Shown piece after piece: positions 43,589 to 53,078 of a stretch of 64,000 nucleotides of DNA. Where the stretch lies: positions 248,001-312,000 of the forward strand of contig NZ_MAUE01000002.1 of assembly GCF_001702265.1 (NCBI RefSeq), in the 5' to 3' direction. The DNA comes from Pseudomonas aylmerensis. Its GTDB lineage: Bacteria > Pseudomonadota > Gammaproteobacteria > Pseudomonadales > Pseudomonadaceae. The notes under the pieces are model-generated. The model saw only the letters and a list, made by a program, of their open reading frames with translations. It was not told where the DNA came from and searched no databases. Numbering within the stretch: the first letter of the stretch is position 1; the number at the start of each line of letters is the position of its first letter. The translations under genes and the position numbers were made by a program.

Positions 43589-45025
43589 TCAGGCCTCATC
43601 ACCTTCGTCATCATCCCCGCCATCGACCTTCATCCCCAACTCCTTGATCTTGCGCGTCAGGGTGTTGCGGCCCCAGCCCAGCAGCACGGCGGCGTCGCGG
43701 CGGCGGCCGGCGGTGTGTTTCAGGGCGGTTTCGATCATGATCCGCTCGAAGGCCGGCACGGCGCTGTCCAGCAGGTTCGACTGGCCGCGAGCCAGGGCCT
43801 GGTCGGCCCATTGGCGCAGCGCCTGTTCCCAGTTGGTCACCGGCGCCGAGTCCTGTGGCAGGCTCAACAGCTCCGGCGGCAGGTCGCTGATGTGCACTTC
43901 GCGCCCGGAAGCCATCACCGTGATCCAGCGGCAGGTGTTCTCCAGCTGGCGCACGTTGCCTGGCCACGGCAGGTTCTTCAGGTATTCCTCGGTCTCGCTC
44001 TTGAGCAGCTTCGGCTCGACAGCCAGCTCCTGGGCGGCGCGGCTGAGGAAATGGCGGGCGAGGGTCGGGATGTCTTCACGACGGTCCGACATCCGCGGAA
44101 TATGGATGCGGATCACGTTGAGGCGGTGGAACAAGTCCTCACGGAATTTGCCCGCGTGCACCAGGGTTTCCAGGTTCTGGTGCGTCGCGGCGATGATACG
44201 CACGTCGACCTTGACCGGCGTGTGCCCGCCGACGCGGTAGAACTCACCGTCTGCCAATACACGCAGCAGGCGGGTCTGGGTGTCGGCCGGCATGTCGCCG
44301 ATTTCGTCGAGGAACAACGTGCCGCCGTCGGCCTGTTCAAAGCGCCCGCGACGCAGGTTGGCTGCGCCGGTGAAGGCACCTTTTTCATGGCCGAACAGCT
44401 CGGACTCCATCAGGTCCTTGGGGATCGCCGCCATGTTCAAGGCAATGAACGGCGATGCGGCCCGTGGGCTGTGACGGTGCAGGGCATGGGCCACCAGCTC
44501 TTTACCAGTACCCGACTCGCCGTTGATCAGCACGGTGATGTTGGAGTGGCTCAAACGCCCGATGGCGCGAAATACTTCCTGCATCGCCGGCGCTTCGCCG
44601 ATGATTTCCGGGGTGCGGGTCAGGGCGGGTGGCGCTTCCTGGTTCTGCTGTTCCTGGGCGTGCTGGTTGGCGCGCTTGACCAGCGCCACCGCCTCGTCCA
44701 CATCGAACGGCTTGGGCAGGTATTCAAAAGCACCGCCCTGATAGGACGCGACAGCGCTGTCCAGGTCCGAGTGCGCGGTCATGATGATCACTGGCAGGCG
44801 CGGGTGCTGCTCGCGGATCCGTGCCAGCAGGTCCAGGCCACTGGCGCCGGGCATGCGGATGTCGGAGATGATCACATCCGGCTGCTGGCGAGCCAGGCGA
44901 CTCATCACCCCGTCGGCGCTGTCGAAGCTCTGGGTGGTCATGCCTTCCTGTTGCAAGGCTTTCTCGAGGACCCAGCGGATAGAACGGTCGTCATCGACGA
45001 TCCAGACAGTTTCACTACGGCTCAT
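43589..45025 (-). CDS. ntrC: Nitrogen regulator NtrC (sigma-54 activator)
   Basis: A 478-residue response regulator that activates sigma-54 promoters of nitrogen genes when phosphorylated by NtrB. The receiver domain has VDDD near 10-13 and the phospho-acceptor Asp in ISDIRMP near 54. The AAA+ domain carries Walker A GESGTGKE near 169, the sigma-54 contact GAFTGA near 216 and Walker B LFLDEIGD near 236. A Fis-type helix-turn-helix closes the protein (RRDAAVLLGWGRNTLTRKIKEL). It overlaps ntrB by four bases. The REPIN at 43467-43560 follows its stop. Confidence 0.97.
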   Translation of the reverse strand: MSRSETVWIVDDDRSIRWVLEKALQQEGMTTQSFDSADGVMSRLARQQPDVIISDIRMPGASGLDLLARIREQHPRLPVIIMTAHSDLDSAVASYQGGAFEYLPKPFDVDEAVALVKRANQHAQEQQNQEAPPALTRTPEIIGEAPAMQEVFRAIGRLSHSNITVLINGESGTGKELVAHALHRHSPRAASPFIALNMAAIPKDLMESELFGHEKGAFTGAANLRRGRFEQADGGTLFLDEIGDMPADTQTRLLRVLADGEFYRVGGHTPVKVDVRIIAATHQNLETLVHAGKFREDLFHRLNVIRIHIPRMSDRREDIPTLARHFLSRAAQELAVEPKLLKSETEEYLKNLPWPGNVRQLENTCRWITVMASGREVHISDLPPELLSLPQDSAPVTNWEQALRQWADQALARGQSNLLDSAVPAFERIMIETALKHTAGRRRDAAVLLGWGRNTLTRKIKELGMKVDGGDDDEGDEA

Positions 45026-46107
45026 GTCGATGGGGCTCCTTGTTCCAGAGGCAGAAAGATCGAGAACGTGGTGTGGCCAGGATGGCTTTCACATTCGATC
45101 AGACCCTGGTGCTGGCTGATGATGTTCTGGGTGATGGCCAGGCCCAACCCGGTACCGTCCGGACGGCCGCTGACCATGGGAAAGAAAATGGTTTCCTGCA
45201 GTTCCGCAGGAATGCCCGGGCCGTTGTCGATGATCTCGACCTTGGTCACCAGGCGATGGCGCACGTGGCCAATGGTGAATTGGCGCAGGGCACGGGTGCG
45301 CAGGCTGATGCGGCCCAGGCGCAGTTCATTCTGGCTGCTGATGGCCTGCATGGCGTTGCGCACGATATTGAGCACCGCCTGGATCATCTGCTCGCGGTCG
45401 ATCAAGACGTCGGGAATGCTCGGGTCGTAGTCGCGCACCAAGGTGATGCAGCCCTGGCTTTCGGCTTCGACCAGTTGGCAGACACGTTCCAGCACCTCGT
45501 GCACGTTGGTCATCGCCAGCGACGGCAGCTTGTTGGAGCCGAGCATGCGGTCCACCAGGTTCCGCAGGCGGTCGGCTTCCTCGATGATGACGTTGGTGTA
45601 GTCCTTGAGGTTCTCGTCCGGCAGCTCACGGGCCAACAGCTGCGCCGCGCCGCGAATCCCGCCGAGGGGGTTCTTGATCTCGTGGGCCAGGCCGCGCACC
45701 AGCATCTTGCTGGTTTCCTGCTTGGACAACTGCGCTTCCTCCTTGGTAATGCGCAGCAGGCGATCGCGGGGGTGGACTTCGAGCAGCAGCAGGGTGGCGC
45801 CGTTGCTCAGGATCGGGGTCACGGCGTAGTCGACGGTCAGCGTCTGGCCGGTCAGGGCCGTGAGCATCGCCTCGCGCTTGGTAAACGGGTGTGCCTGCTC
45901 CACCGCCTGGCGCAACGAGCTCAAGGCTTCGGCCGATTCGGTGAACAGCTCGCTGATGAACTGCCCATGGCTGCGCTGGCCGCTGATGGCCAGGAGCATC
46001 TCCGCCGCCGGGTTCATGTACTCAAGGCGCAGATCGTCATTGAGCAGAATGGTCGCGGTGGTCAGGTTGTCGAGTAGCAAACGGTGCAGTGCATCGCTGA
46101 TGGTCAT
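45022..46107 (-). CDS. ntrB: Nitrogen-regulation histidine kinase/phosphatase NtrB
   Basis: A 361-residue cytoplasmic sensor. A PAS domain occupies about 10-110, the H-box is LAHEIKNPLGGIRGAA near His 140, the N-box NIVRNAMQAI near 253, and the G-boxes are DNGPGIP and GTGLGLAITQNI near 301 and 327. It phosphorylates NtrC under nitrogen limitation and reverses this with PII when nitrogen is plentiful. It overlaps ntrC by four bases. A sigma-54-like element lies 57 bases upstream of its start. Confidence 0.97.
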   Translation of the reverse strand: MTISDALHRLLLDNLTTATILLNDDLRLEYMNPAAEMLLAISGQRSHGQFISELFTESAEALSSLRQAVEQAHPFTKREAMLTALTGQTLTVDYAVTPILSNGATLLLLEVHPRDRLLRITKEEAQLSKQETSKMLVRGLAHEIKNPLGGIRGAAQLLARELPDENLKDYTNVIIEEADRLRNLVDRMLGSNKLPSLAMTNVHEVLERVCQLVEAESQGCITLVRDYDPSIPDVLIDREQMIQAVLNIVRNAMQAISSQNELRLGRISLRTRALRQFTIGHVRHRLVTKVEIIDNGPGIPAELQETIFFPMVSGRPDGTGLGLAITQNIISQHQGLIECESHPGHTTFSIFLPLEQGAPST

Positions 46108-46163
46108 CAGGACCTCTTTTGGAGCATGGCGCGGGCTTGAGGCACACGCTGATACAAGGAAAA

Positions 46164-46179
46164 TGCAAAAACCAAACCA
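46164..46179 (-). promoter_or_regulatory. Sigma-54 promoter candidate for ntrBC
   Basis: Minus-strand TGGTTTGGTTTTTGCA has GG and GC at the exact 10-base gap of sigma-54 promoters and an intact TTGCA; the -24 half departs from TGGCAC at three positions. It sits 57 bases before ntrB. With the palindrome at 46308-46322 it suggests autoregulation by NtrC. Confidence 0.5.
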
Positions 46180-46307
46180 AGGCTCCGAAAAGAAGCGTTA
46201 AAGCCCTGAAATAGGGGTTTTAGGCGCGAAACTGTGGCGTTCTGCCAGCTTGATCGGGAAGAATCGAACCAAAATGGGCTGGACAGGTGGGTAGGGTGCA
46301 GCCTATC

Positions 46308-46322
46308 GCACCAATATAGTGC
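46308..46322. promoter_or_regulatory. NtrC-site candidate upstream of ntrB
   Basis: GCACCAATATAGTGC is a palindrome close to the NtrC consensus TGCAC-N7-GTGCA. It is about 145 bases upstream of the sigma-54-like element, a usual enhancer distance. An overlapping inverted pair GGTGC/GCACC lies just before it. Confidence 0.5.
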
Positions 46323-46384
46323 GGTTTTGTGAAGGTTGTTCAGGAAGTGAGGGGATGACTTGAAAGGTTGCGCGCATGGAGGCG

Positions 46385-46416
46385 CTGGCTTGCCTGCGCT
46401 ATCGCAGGCAAGCCAG
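46385..46416. repeat. Single REP hairpin in the ntrB-aroQ intergenic region
   Basis: CTGGCTTGCCTGCG-CTAT-CGCAGGCAAGCCAG is a perfect 14-base-pair hairpin of REP type. It lies just downstream of the chorismate mutase gene. The rest of the interval 46,108-46,445 contains no gene. Confidence 0.85.
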
Positions 46417-46445
46417 CTCTCACAGTTTTGATGGGGTTGCAGCTT

Positions 46446-46982
46446 TTAGCCTTTGTTGATGCACAGCTCGGCGGTGGCGCGGATCATTGCCAGTTGGCGC
46501 AGCGGATCATTGAGTGGCTCGTGCACGGCTGAGGCGAGCCATTGCGGGCACTGCGCGTCGGTGCGCTGCGGGGTGAAGTCGGCGAGTTGCTGCAGCAGGC
46601 GTTTTTGCAGTTCATCCAGTTTCGGGCGGATCTGCTTGACCAGGTCCGGTCGCGGATCGTCCGGCGCCTTGCCCTGGAACTGCCAGTCGGACAGATGGGT
46701 GTATTGCACCAGTTTGTTCGCTTCGATCTGCGCCGAGAAAAACTGCTCGGCCGCGGCGGGCGCCAGCTTGTAGGTTGGCGCCTGGGCGATGACGCTGGCG
46801 ATCACTTCTTGCTCGCGCTTCTTGTCTTCCACGGGCTTTTTGCTGTCCCACTTGCTCAGCGCGACCTGATCGGCAATCTCCAGGCGTTCGGCGATGCTGT
46901 TGAGCAAAGGCTCCAGGGTCGGTGGGGCGGCGAGTGCATTGGCGCTGATAAATAATAGGACAGAGGCAAGTCGAAGCTTCAA
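46446..46982 (-). CDS. Secreted chorismate mutase (AroQ gamma class)
   Basis: A 178-residue periplasmic all-helical chorismate mutase. The signal peptide is cut after ALA near residue 18. RLEIADQVALSKW followed by DKKREQEVIASVI supplies the Arg, Lys, Asp and Arg/Glu residues of the active site, as in the P. aeruginosa and Salmonella gamma-class enzymes. Cys residues near 144 and 174 could form a disulfide. It converts chorismate to prephenate outside the cytoplasm, for reasons still unclear. It lies alone between ntrB and glnA. Confidence 0.85.
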   Translation of the reverse strand: MKLRLASVLLFISANALAAPPTLEPLLNSIAERLEIADQVALSKWDSKKPVEDKKREQEVIASVIAQAPTYKLAPAAAEQFFSAQIEANKLVQYTHLSDWQFQGKAPDDPRPDLVKQIRPKLDELQKRLLQQLADFTPQRTDAQCPQWLASAVHEPLNDPLRQLAMIRATAELCINKG

Positions 46983-46992
46983 AGGCGATCTC

Positions 46993-47030
46993 CTGTGGGA
47001 GCGGGCTTGCCCGCGATGGCAGTGTCAGTC
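46993..47030. repeat. Solo REP sequence upstream of the chorismate mutase gene
   Basis: CTGTGGGAGCGGGCTTGCCCGCGATGGCAGTGTCAGTCAA is one arm of the common REPIN; no inverted partner follows. Confidence 0.8.
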
Positions 47031-47100
47031 AATACAACAGGTACTGGATGCGGCGCAATCACGCGCGAGCCCGCGCCTGCATTTTTCATGATGTGCAGGC

Positions 47101-47131
47101 AAAAAAAAGACCTCCCGAAGGAGGTCTTTTT
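47101..47131 (-). terminator. Rho-independent terminator of glnA
   Basis: On the minus strand AAAGACCTCC-TTCG-GGAGGTCTTT forms a 10-base-pair stem with a stable TTCG tetraloop and a following T run. It lies about 30 bases after the glnA stop. Confidence 0.92.
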
Positions 47132-47161
47132 CATCACGCCGCGTTACGCAGCGCTACCGGA

Positions 47162-48568
47162 TCAGCAGCTGTAGTACAGCTCGTATTCCAGTGGGTGTAC
47201 GAAGGTGCGTACTTTGATTTCTTCTGCGCTTTTCAGCTCGATGTAGGCATCGATGAAGTCGTCGCTGAATACGCCGCCTTTGGTCAGGAACGCACGGCCC
47301 TTGTCCAGCTCTTCCAAGGCTTCTTTCAGGCTGCCGCACACTTGTGGGATCTCTTTGGCCTCTTCAGGCGGCAGGTCGTACAAGTTTTTGTCGGCGGCGT
47401 CGCCAGGGTGGATCTTGTTCTGGATACCGTCCAGGCCGGCCATTACCAGGGCAGCGAAGGCCAGGTACGGGTTGGCTGCTGGATCCGGGAAGCGTGCTTC
47501 GATACGGCGAGCGCGAGGGCTGGACACGTAAGGAATACGGATCGAGGCAGAACGGTTGCGAGCCGAGTAGGCCAGCATCACTGGTGCTTCGAAACCTGGG
47601 ACCAGACGCTTGTAGGAGTTGGTCGACGGGTTGGTGAAGCCGTTCAGGGCCTTACCGTGCTTGATGATACCGCCGATGAAGTACAGGGCGGTGTCGGACA
47701 GGCCGGCATAACCTTCGCCAGCGAAGGTGTTCTTGCCTTCCTTGGCGATGGACAGGTGAACGTGCATACCCGAACCGTTATCGCCGTACAGTGGCTTAGG
47801 CATGAAGGTAGCGGTACGGCCGTAGGCCACGGCAGTGTTGTGTACGCAGTACTTCAGGGTCTGAACTTCGTCAGCCTTGGCAACCAGGGTGTTGAACTTC
47901 ACACCGATTTCGTTCTGGCCGGCAGTGGCCACTTCGTGGTGGTGCACTTCGATGACCAGGCCCATGTCTTCCATGGCGTTGCACATGGAGGTACGGATTT
48001 CGTGGTCGTGGTCGAACGGTGGAACTGGGAAGTAGCCGCCTTTGATACCTGGACGGTGGCCATGGTTGCCGCCTTCCACGTCCTGGTCGGACATCCAAGA
48101 ACCTTGCTCGGAGTAGATCTTGAACATCGAGCCGGAGATGTCGGACTTGAACTTGACTTGGTCGAAGATGAAGAATTCTGGCTCTGGGCCTACGAATACG
48201 GTGTCACCGATACCGGTGGACTTCAGGTATTCCTCGGCACGCTTGGCGATCGCACGTGGGTCGCGGTCGTAGCCCTGCATGGTCGAAGGCTCGATCACGT
48301 CGCACACCAGGATCAGGGTGGCTTCTTCGGTGAACGGGTCCAGTACGGCAGTGCTGTCGTCCGGCATCAGGATCATGTCGGAAGCTTCGATGCCTTTCCA
48401 GCCGGCGATGGAGGAGCCGTCGAACATTTTGCCTTCTTCGAAGAAAGCATCATCCAGCGCGTCGCGAGCCGGCATGGTCACGTGGTGCTGAGTGCCTTTT
48501 GTGTCCGTGAAGCGCAGATCAATCCATTTAACGTCATGATCTTTGATGAGTTGAACCGACTTCGACAT
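47162..48568 (-). CDS. glnA: Glutamine synthetase type I
   Basis: A 468-residue dodecameric enzyme that makes glutamine from glutamate, ammonia and [16 protein letters not shown] near 48, the [10 protein letters not shown] metal-site segment near 129, [10 protein letters not shown] near 265 and the adenylylation loop NLYDLPPEE with its Tyr near 398 identify GSI-beta, which is controlled by adenylylation. The ATG at 48568 has GGAGG upstream. A sigma-54 site about 100 bases upstream and NtrC-like sites beyond it fit nitrogen control by the neighbouring ntrBC. Confidence 0.98.
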   Translation of the reverse strand: MSKSVQLIKDHDVKWIDLRFTDTKGTQHHVTMPARDALDDAFFEEGKMFDGSSIAGWKGIEASDMILMPDDSTAVLDPFTEEATLILVCDVIEPSTMQGYDRDPRAIAKRAEEYLKSTGIGDTVFVGPEPEFFIFDQVKFKSDISGSMFKIYSEQGSWMSDQDVEGGNHGHRPGIKGGYFPVPPFDHDHEIRTSMCNAMEDMGLVIEVHHHEVATAGQNEIGVKFNTLVAKADEVQTLKYCVHNTAVAYGRTATFMPKPLYGDNGSGMHVHLSIAKEGKNTFAGEGYAGLSDTALYFIGGIIKHGKALNGFTNPSTNSYKRLVPGFEAPVMLAYSARNRSASIRIPYVSSPRARRIEARFPDPAANPYLAFAALVMAGLDGIQNKIHPGDAADKNLYDLPPEEAKEIPQVCGSLKEALEELDKGRAFLTKGGVFSDDFIDAYIELKSAEEIKVRTFVHPLEYELYYSC

Positions 48569-48670
48569 GGTGTCCTCCGGGTGGCTTCGGGCTGGGGTAG
48601 TGGAGTTAGCCCTTAGAATGTGGGTGATGCCGGCGCGGATACTCCGCCATGGCAACCTGCCTCACAAGAG

Positions 48671-48686
48671 AGCAAATTGCATGCCA
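48671..48686 (-). promoter_or_regulatory. Sigma-54 promoter of glnA
   Basis: Minus-strand TGGCATGCAATTTGCT matches the consensus at every core position (TGGCA, 10-base GG to GC gap, TTGC) with one mismatch. It is 103 bases before glnA, leaving a long untranslated leader. Confidence 0.8.
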
Positions 48687-48716
48687 GTGCGCCAACATGG
48701 CCTTTTTGCTTCAAAA

Positions 48717-48735
48717 TGGCCCCTATAAAGGTGCA
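48717..48735. promoter_or_regulatory. Possible NtrC site in glnA control region
   Basis: TGGCCCCTATAAAGGTGCA has one perfect GGTGCA half and a weak opposite half. It is 31 bases from the sigma-54 element, closer than usual enhancers. Confidence 0.4.
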
Positions 48736-48789
48736 ATCCGCTGAAACGGAATAAATAACGCACTGCAATGTAGCGTTAATTTCTGTAAA

Positions 48790-48806
48790 TGACCCGTTTT
48801 GGTGCG
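48790..48806. promoter_or_regulatory. NtrC-site candidate in glnA control region
   Basis: TGACCCGTTTTGGTGCG resembles TGCACC-N5-GGTGCA with three mismatches. It lies about 105 bases upstream of the sigma-54 element, a normal enhancer position. Confidence 0.5.
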
Positions 48807-48854
48807 TGAAGCGGCTGATGCATATTAACTGGTTAAACCTTGAGCGATTTCCGC

Positions 48855-48860
48855 TATAAT
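48855..48860 (+). promoter_or_regulatory. -10 element upstream of thiI
   Basis: A perfect TATAAT followed by a GC-rich discriminator lies 43 bases before thiI. GTTAAA at 17-base spacing may be the -35. The promoter is back-to-back with the glnA control region. Confidence 0.5.
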
Positions 48861-48902
48861 CCGCGCCCCCCTTTTTCGGCAGGCCCTGCGCGCGCTGTTT
48901 CC

Positions 48903-50357
48903 ATGAAATTAATCGTTAAAGTCTTCCCCGAGATCACCATCAAGAGCCGACCGGTACGGACGCGTTTCATCCGTCAGTTGGCCAAGAACATCCGTGCCGT
49001 GCTCCGCGATCTGGACCCGGCTGTGGTGGTGAACGGCGTGTGGGACAACCTCGAGCTGGAAACCCGCGTAACCGACGCCAAAGCCTTGAAGGATATGACT
49101 GAGCGCCTGAGCTGCATGCCGGGCATCGCGCATTTCCTGCAGGTCGATGAGTACCCGCTGGGCGACTTCGACGACATCACCGAAAAGTGCAAGCAGCACT
49201 ACGGAAACGCGCTGGAAGGCAAGATCTTTTCGGTGCGCTGCAAGCGTGCCGGCAAGCACCCGTTTAGCTCCATGGATGTCGAAAAATACGTCGGCAGCAA
49301 GCTGCGTCGCGAGTGCGGCGCCGCCGGAATTTCCCTCAAGGCGCCGCAAATTGAAGTGCGCATGGAAATTCGCGACCAACGGTTGTTTGTGATCCACAGC
49401 CAGCACGACAGCATCGGCGGCTACCCGCTGGGCGCCCTGGAACAGACCCTGGTGCTGATGTCCGGCGGTTTCGATTCCACGGTGGCGGCCTACCAGATCA
49501 TGCGTCGCGGCCTGATGAGCCACTTCTGCTTCTTTAACCTGGGCGGGCGTGCACACGAATTGGGCGTGATGGAAGTCGCGCACTTTATCTGGAAGAAGTA
49601 CGGCAGCTCCCAGCGCGTGCTATTTGTGAGCGTACCGTTCGAGGAAGTGCTGGGCGAAATTCTCGGCAAAGTCGATAACAGTCATATGGGCGTAGTATTG
49701 AAGCGTATGATGTTGCGCGCTGCGTCCAGAATCGCCGATCAATTGCAGATCGACGCGCTGGTGACCGGTGAAGCGATCTCCCAGGTGTCCAGCCAGACGC
49801 TGCCGAACCTGTCGATCATCGATTGCGTCACCGAGAAGCTGGTCTTGCGCCCGCTGATCGCCAGCCACAAGCAGGACATCATCGACCTGGCAGAGCAGAT
49901 CGGCACCGCTGACTTTGCCAAGCACATGCCCGAGTACTGCGGGGTCATCTCGGTGAACCCCAAGACCCACGCCAAGCGTCACCGCGTGGAGCATGAAGAA
50001 AAAGAATTCGACATGGCGATTCTGGAGCGTGCGCTCGAGAACGCCAAGCTGGTCCCGATCGATCGTGTCATCGATGAACTGGGCCAGGATGTGCAGATCG
50101 AAGAAGTCAGCGAAGCCCTGGCCGGCCAGATCGTCGTCGACATCCGTCACCCGGATGCCGCTGAAGATGAGCCGCTGGAGATCGCTGGCATCGACGTACA
50201 AACGCTGCCGTTCTATGCATTGAACGCGCGTTTCAAGGAACTGGATAACAGCCGTCAGTACCTGCTGTATTGCGACAAAGGCGTGATGAGTCGCCTGCAT
50301 GCTCACCATTTGCTCAGTGAGGGGTATGCCAATGTGCGCGTTTATCGACCGAGCTAA
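48903..50357 (+). CDS. thiI: tRNA 4-thiouridylase / thiamine sulfur carrier enzyme ThiI
   Basis: A 484-residue enzyme that thiolates U8 of tRNA and supplies sulfur for thiazole synthesis. A ferredoxin-like domain and THUMP domain (to about 170) precede the PP-loop ATPase, with [13 protein letters not shown] near 185. The C-terminal rhodanese domain holds the active Cys in [11 protein letters not shown] near 461. The start at 48903 corresponds to the family N terminus [15 protein letters not shown]; the in-frame sequence upstream contains the -10 element. Confidence 0.97.
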   Translation: MKLIVKVFPEITIKSRPVRTRFIRQLAKNIRAVLRDLDPAVVVNGVWDNLELETRVTDAKALKDMTERLSCMPGIAHFLQVDEYPLGDFDDITEKCKQHYGNALEGKIFSVRCKRAGKHPFSSMDVEKYVGSKLRRECGAAGISLKAPQIEVRMEIRDQRLFVIHSQHDSIGGYPLGALEQTLVLMSGGFDSTVAAYQIMRRGLMSHFCFFNLGGRAHELGVMEVAHFIWKKYGSSQRVLFVSVPFEEVLGEILGKVDNSHMGVVLKRMMLRAASRIADQLQIDALVTGEAISQVSSQTLPNLSIIDCVTEKLVLRPLIASHKQDIIDLAEQIGTADFAKHMPEYCGVISVNPKTHAKRHRVEHEEKEFDMAILERALENAKLVPIDRVIDELGQDVQIEEVSEALAGQIVVDIRHPDAAEDEPLEIAGIDVQTLPFYALNARFKELDNSRQYLLYCDKGVMSRLHAHHLLSEGYANVRVYRPS

Positions 50358-50496
50358 GAGCCCGGGGCTGTTTGCCTGTGGCCTGCGTCACCGGCCCCCC
50401 GACTCTGCCGTCAAGCTGTAACGGCAAGGCCTGACTCTACTGTTAATCGCTGCCACGACCTGTCAGCACACCGAATCCTCTGATCGAGATACACAA

Positions 50497-52317
50497 GTGA
50501 TCGAAAATCTACGTAACATCGCCATCATTGCTCACGTTGACCATGGTAAAACCACCCTGGTAGACAAACTCCTGCGTCAATCCGGCACCCTGGAGCGCAA
50601 CGAGCTCAACGACGAGCGCGTGATGGACTCCAACGACCAGGAAAAAGAGCGCGGTATTACCATCCTGGCAAAAAACACCGCTATCAACTGGAACGGCTAC
50701 CACATCAACATCGTGGATACCCCGGGCCACGCCGACTTCGGCGGCGAAGTAGAACGCGTAATGTCGATGGTTGACTCCGTTCTGCTGCTGGTTGACGCTC
50801 AAGACGGCCCTATGCCGCAAACCCGTTTCGTGACCAAGAAGGCGTTCGAAGCCGGCCTGCGTCCGATCGTGTGCATCAACAAGGTTGACCGTCCAGGCGC
50901 GCGTCCGGACTGGGTTCTGGACCAGATCTTCGACCTGTTCGACAACCTGGGTGCTACCGAAGAACAGCTGGACTTCAAAGTCGTCTACGCCTCGGCCCTG
51001 AACGGTATTGCCGGTCTGGACCACACCGACATGGCTGAAGACATGACCCCGCTGTACCAGTCTATCGTCGACAACGTACCTGCGCCGGCTGTTGACCGTG
51101 ACGGTCCGTTCCAGATGCAAATCTCCGCACTGGACTACAACAGCTTCCTGGGTGTTATCGGCGTTGGCCGTATCGCTCGTGGTCGCGTCAAGCCGAACAC
51201 CCCGGTTGTCGCTATCGGCGCCGACGGCAAGAAGCGCAACGGTCGTATCCTGAAGCTGATGGGTCACCACGGTCTGCACCGCATCGACGTTGAAGAAGCG
51301 GCTGCTGGCGACATCGTGTGCATCAGCGGTATGGACTCGCTGTTCATCTCCGACACCCTGTGCCACCCGGACGCTGTCGAGGCGATGAAGCCTCTGACCG
51401 TCGACGAGCCAACCGTTTCCATGACCTTCCAGGTAAACGACTCGCCATTCTGCGGTAAAGAAGGCAAGTTCGTGACCTCCCGTAACATCAAGGAGCGTCT
51501 GGACAAAGAGCTGCTGTACAACGTTGCTCTGCGCGTTGAAGAAGGCGACTCGGCTGACAAGTTCAAGGTTTCCGGCCGTGGTGAGCTGCACCTCTCGGTA
51601 CTGATCGAAACCATGCGTCGCGAAGGCTTCGAAATGGGCGTTGGTCGTCCTGAAGTGATCATCCGTCAGGTTGACGGCGTGAAGCAGGAACCGTTCGAAA
51701 ACGTGACCATCGACACCCCTGAAGAATCCCAGGGCAAGGTTATGGAAGAGATGGGCCTGCGTAAGGGCGACCTGACCAACATGGTGCCGGATGGCAAGGG
51801 CCGTGTACGTCTGGAATACAACATCCCTGCTCGTGGTCTGATCGGTTTCCGTAACCAGTTCCTGACCCTGACCAACGGTGCTGGCATCCTGACCTCGATC
51901 TTCGATCGCTACGACACCATGAAGTCCGGCGACATGTCCGGCCGTCAGAACGGTGTTCTGGTATCGGTTGAAACCGGCAAGGCACTGACCTACTCCCTGG
52001 AAACCCTGCAGGCGCGTGGCAAGCTGTTCGTTGAACACGGTCAAGAGATCTACAACGGCCAGATCGTTGGTCTGAACAGCCGTGACAACGACATGGGCGT
52101 CAACCCAACCAAAGGCAAGAAGCTCGACAACATGCGTGCTTCGGGTAAAGACGAAACCATCGCCCTGGTTCCACCTGTTCGCTTCACCCTGGAACAGGCC
52201 CTGGAATTCATCCAGGACGACGAGCTGTGCGAAGTGACACCGAAGTCGATCCGCCTGCGTAAGAAGATCCTGGACGAAGGCGAGCGTACCCGCGCTGCCA
52301 AGAAAGCCAAGAACTGA
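50497..52317 (+). CDS. typA: Ribosome-associated GTPase TypA/BipA
   Basis: A 606-residue translational GTPase related to EF-G that helps ribosome assembly, especially at low temperature or under stress. The G-domain motifs are [10 protein letters not shown] (P-loop, near 13), [12 protein letters not shown] (near 75) and [11 protein letters not shown] (near 128). The C-terminal domain with [14 protein letters not shown] is typical of BipA. The start codon is GTG. Codon use is strongly biased, as in highly expressed genes. A strong terminator follows 20 bases after the stop. Confidence 0.97.
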   Translation: MIENLRNIAIIAHVDHGKTTLVDKLLRQSGTLERNELNDERVMDSNDQEKERGITILAKNTAINWNGYHINIVDTPGHADFGGEVERVMSMVDSVLLLVDAQDGPMPQTRFVTKKAFEAGLRPIVCINKVDRPGARPDWVLDQIFDLFDNLGATEEQLDFKVVYASALNGIAGLDHTDMAEDMTPLYQSIVDNVPAPAVDRDGPFQMQISALDYNSFLGVIGVGRIARGRVKPNTPVVAIGADGKKRNGRILKLMGHHGLHRIDVEEAAAGDIVCISGMDSLFISDTLCHPDAVEAMKPLTVDEPTVSMTFQVNDSPFCGKEGKFVTSRNIKERLDKELLYNVALRVEEGDSADKFKVSGRGELHLSVLIETMRREGFEMGVGRPEVIIRQVDGVKQEPFENVTIDTPEESQGKVMEEMGLRKGDLTNMVPDGKGRVRLEYNIPARGLIGFRNQFLTLTNGAGILTSIFDRYDTMKSGDMSGRQNGVLVSVETGKALTYSLETLQARGKLFVEHGQEIYNGQIVGLNSRDNDMGVNPTKGKKLDNMRASGKDETIALVPPVRFTLEQALEFIQDDELCEVTPKSIRLRKKILDEGERTRAAKKAKN

Positions 52318-52336
52318 GTTAACTCAGGCTGAATGA

Positions 52337-52373
52337 AAAACGCCCCCGGTCGAAAGGCCGGGGGCGTTTTTTT
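52337..52373 (+). terminator. Rho-independent terminator of typA
   Basis: AACGCCCCCGG-TCGAAAGG-CCGGGGGCGTT followed by a seven-T run, 20 bases after the typA stop. Confidence 0.95.
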
Positions 52374-52403
52374 ATGCCTGCTTATTGGCGGCGCCGGCGG
52401 CTT

Positions 52404-52560
52404 TTGTGGCGAGCGGGCTTGTTGTGGTGAGCGGGCTTGCCCCGCGTTGGGCTGCGAAGCGGCCCCAAACCCATACACCTCGGTTTGCCTGAAACAACGC
52501 ACCGATTCCTGGAGGGGCTGCTGCGCAGCCCAACGCGGGGCAAGCCCGCTCGCCACAACA
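52404..52560. repeat. REPIN-like inverted repeat of a CCCCGCG-type variant
   Basis: GTGGTGAGCGGGCTTGCCCCGCGTTGGGCTGC and its inverted copy flank about 80 bases. The core (GGGCTTGCCCCGCG) differs from the GGGCTTGCCCGCGA class elsewhere. Partial GAGCGGGCTTG and GCTCGTTCATCA units on both sides suggest repeated local duplication. Confidence 0.8.
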
Positions 52561-52643
52561 AGCCCCCCATCACAACAGGCTCGTTCATCACAGCGAGCTC
52601 GTTCATCAGAGCAGGCCCGCTTGCCAAAGGGGTGGGTTTTGGA

Positions 52644-53078
52644 TCAGAACTTGTCGAGGGTCTTGAACTTGGTTTCGCGCACCACTTCCTTCGGCTTGTA
52701 CGCGCAATACCCTGGGCGCGGGCCGATCTTGGGGTGGTTGCGGCAGGTGTCCGGGCGCTTGTCATAAATAGTGCAGAAACGCGTCTTACGATCCAGGTAC
52801 AGGCAATCGTTGTTGCTCATGCGCTGCAGGGTGAATATTTCCGACTTGGAATTGAAGCGCTCGACGATGCCTTCCTTCTGCAAACGCTTGGCGATGTTCT
52901 TCGGCGGGTCGCCGCGCTCGAACTCATCGACGATGCCAATGCGGATCAGGTCCTTGATCTTCACCTCGACCGGCAGCGTGCAGCAGCTGGACACGCAGCC
53001 ACCGCACATGTGGGCGGAATATTTCTGCCAGGTCTCGAGACGGTCGAGTTCCGCGGCGGCGATCAGTTGAGGCTTCAT
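52644..53078 (-). CDS. YkgJ-family Cys-cluster protein
   Basis: A 144-residue cytoplasmic protein with a conserved zinc- or iron-binding Cys array. It shows MCGGCVSSCC near 24-33, then NDCLYL near 90 and FCTIYDKRPDTCRNHP near 101-115, the UPF0153/YkgJ signature. The function is unknown in this family. The first in-frame ATG at 53078 fits the family length. It is convergent with typA, with the variant REPIN between. Confidence 0.85.
   Translation of the reverse strand: MKPQLIAAAELDRLETWQKYSAHMCGGCVSSCCTLPVEVKIKDLIRIGIVDEFERGDPPKNIAKRLQKEGIVERFNSKSEIFTLQRMSNNDCLYLDRKTRFCTIYDKRPDTCRNHPKIGPRPGYCAYKPKEVVRETKFKTLDKF

Noticed and set aside
46199..46222. AAAGCCCTGAAATAGGGGTTTTA as a terminator between aroQ and ntrB
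   Set aside because: The stem has a mismatch and no proper T run in the needed direction; too weak to call.
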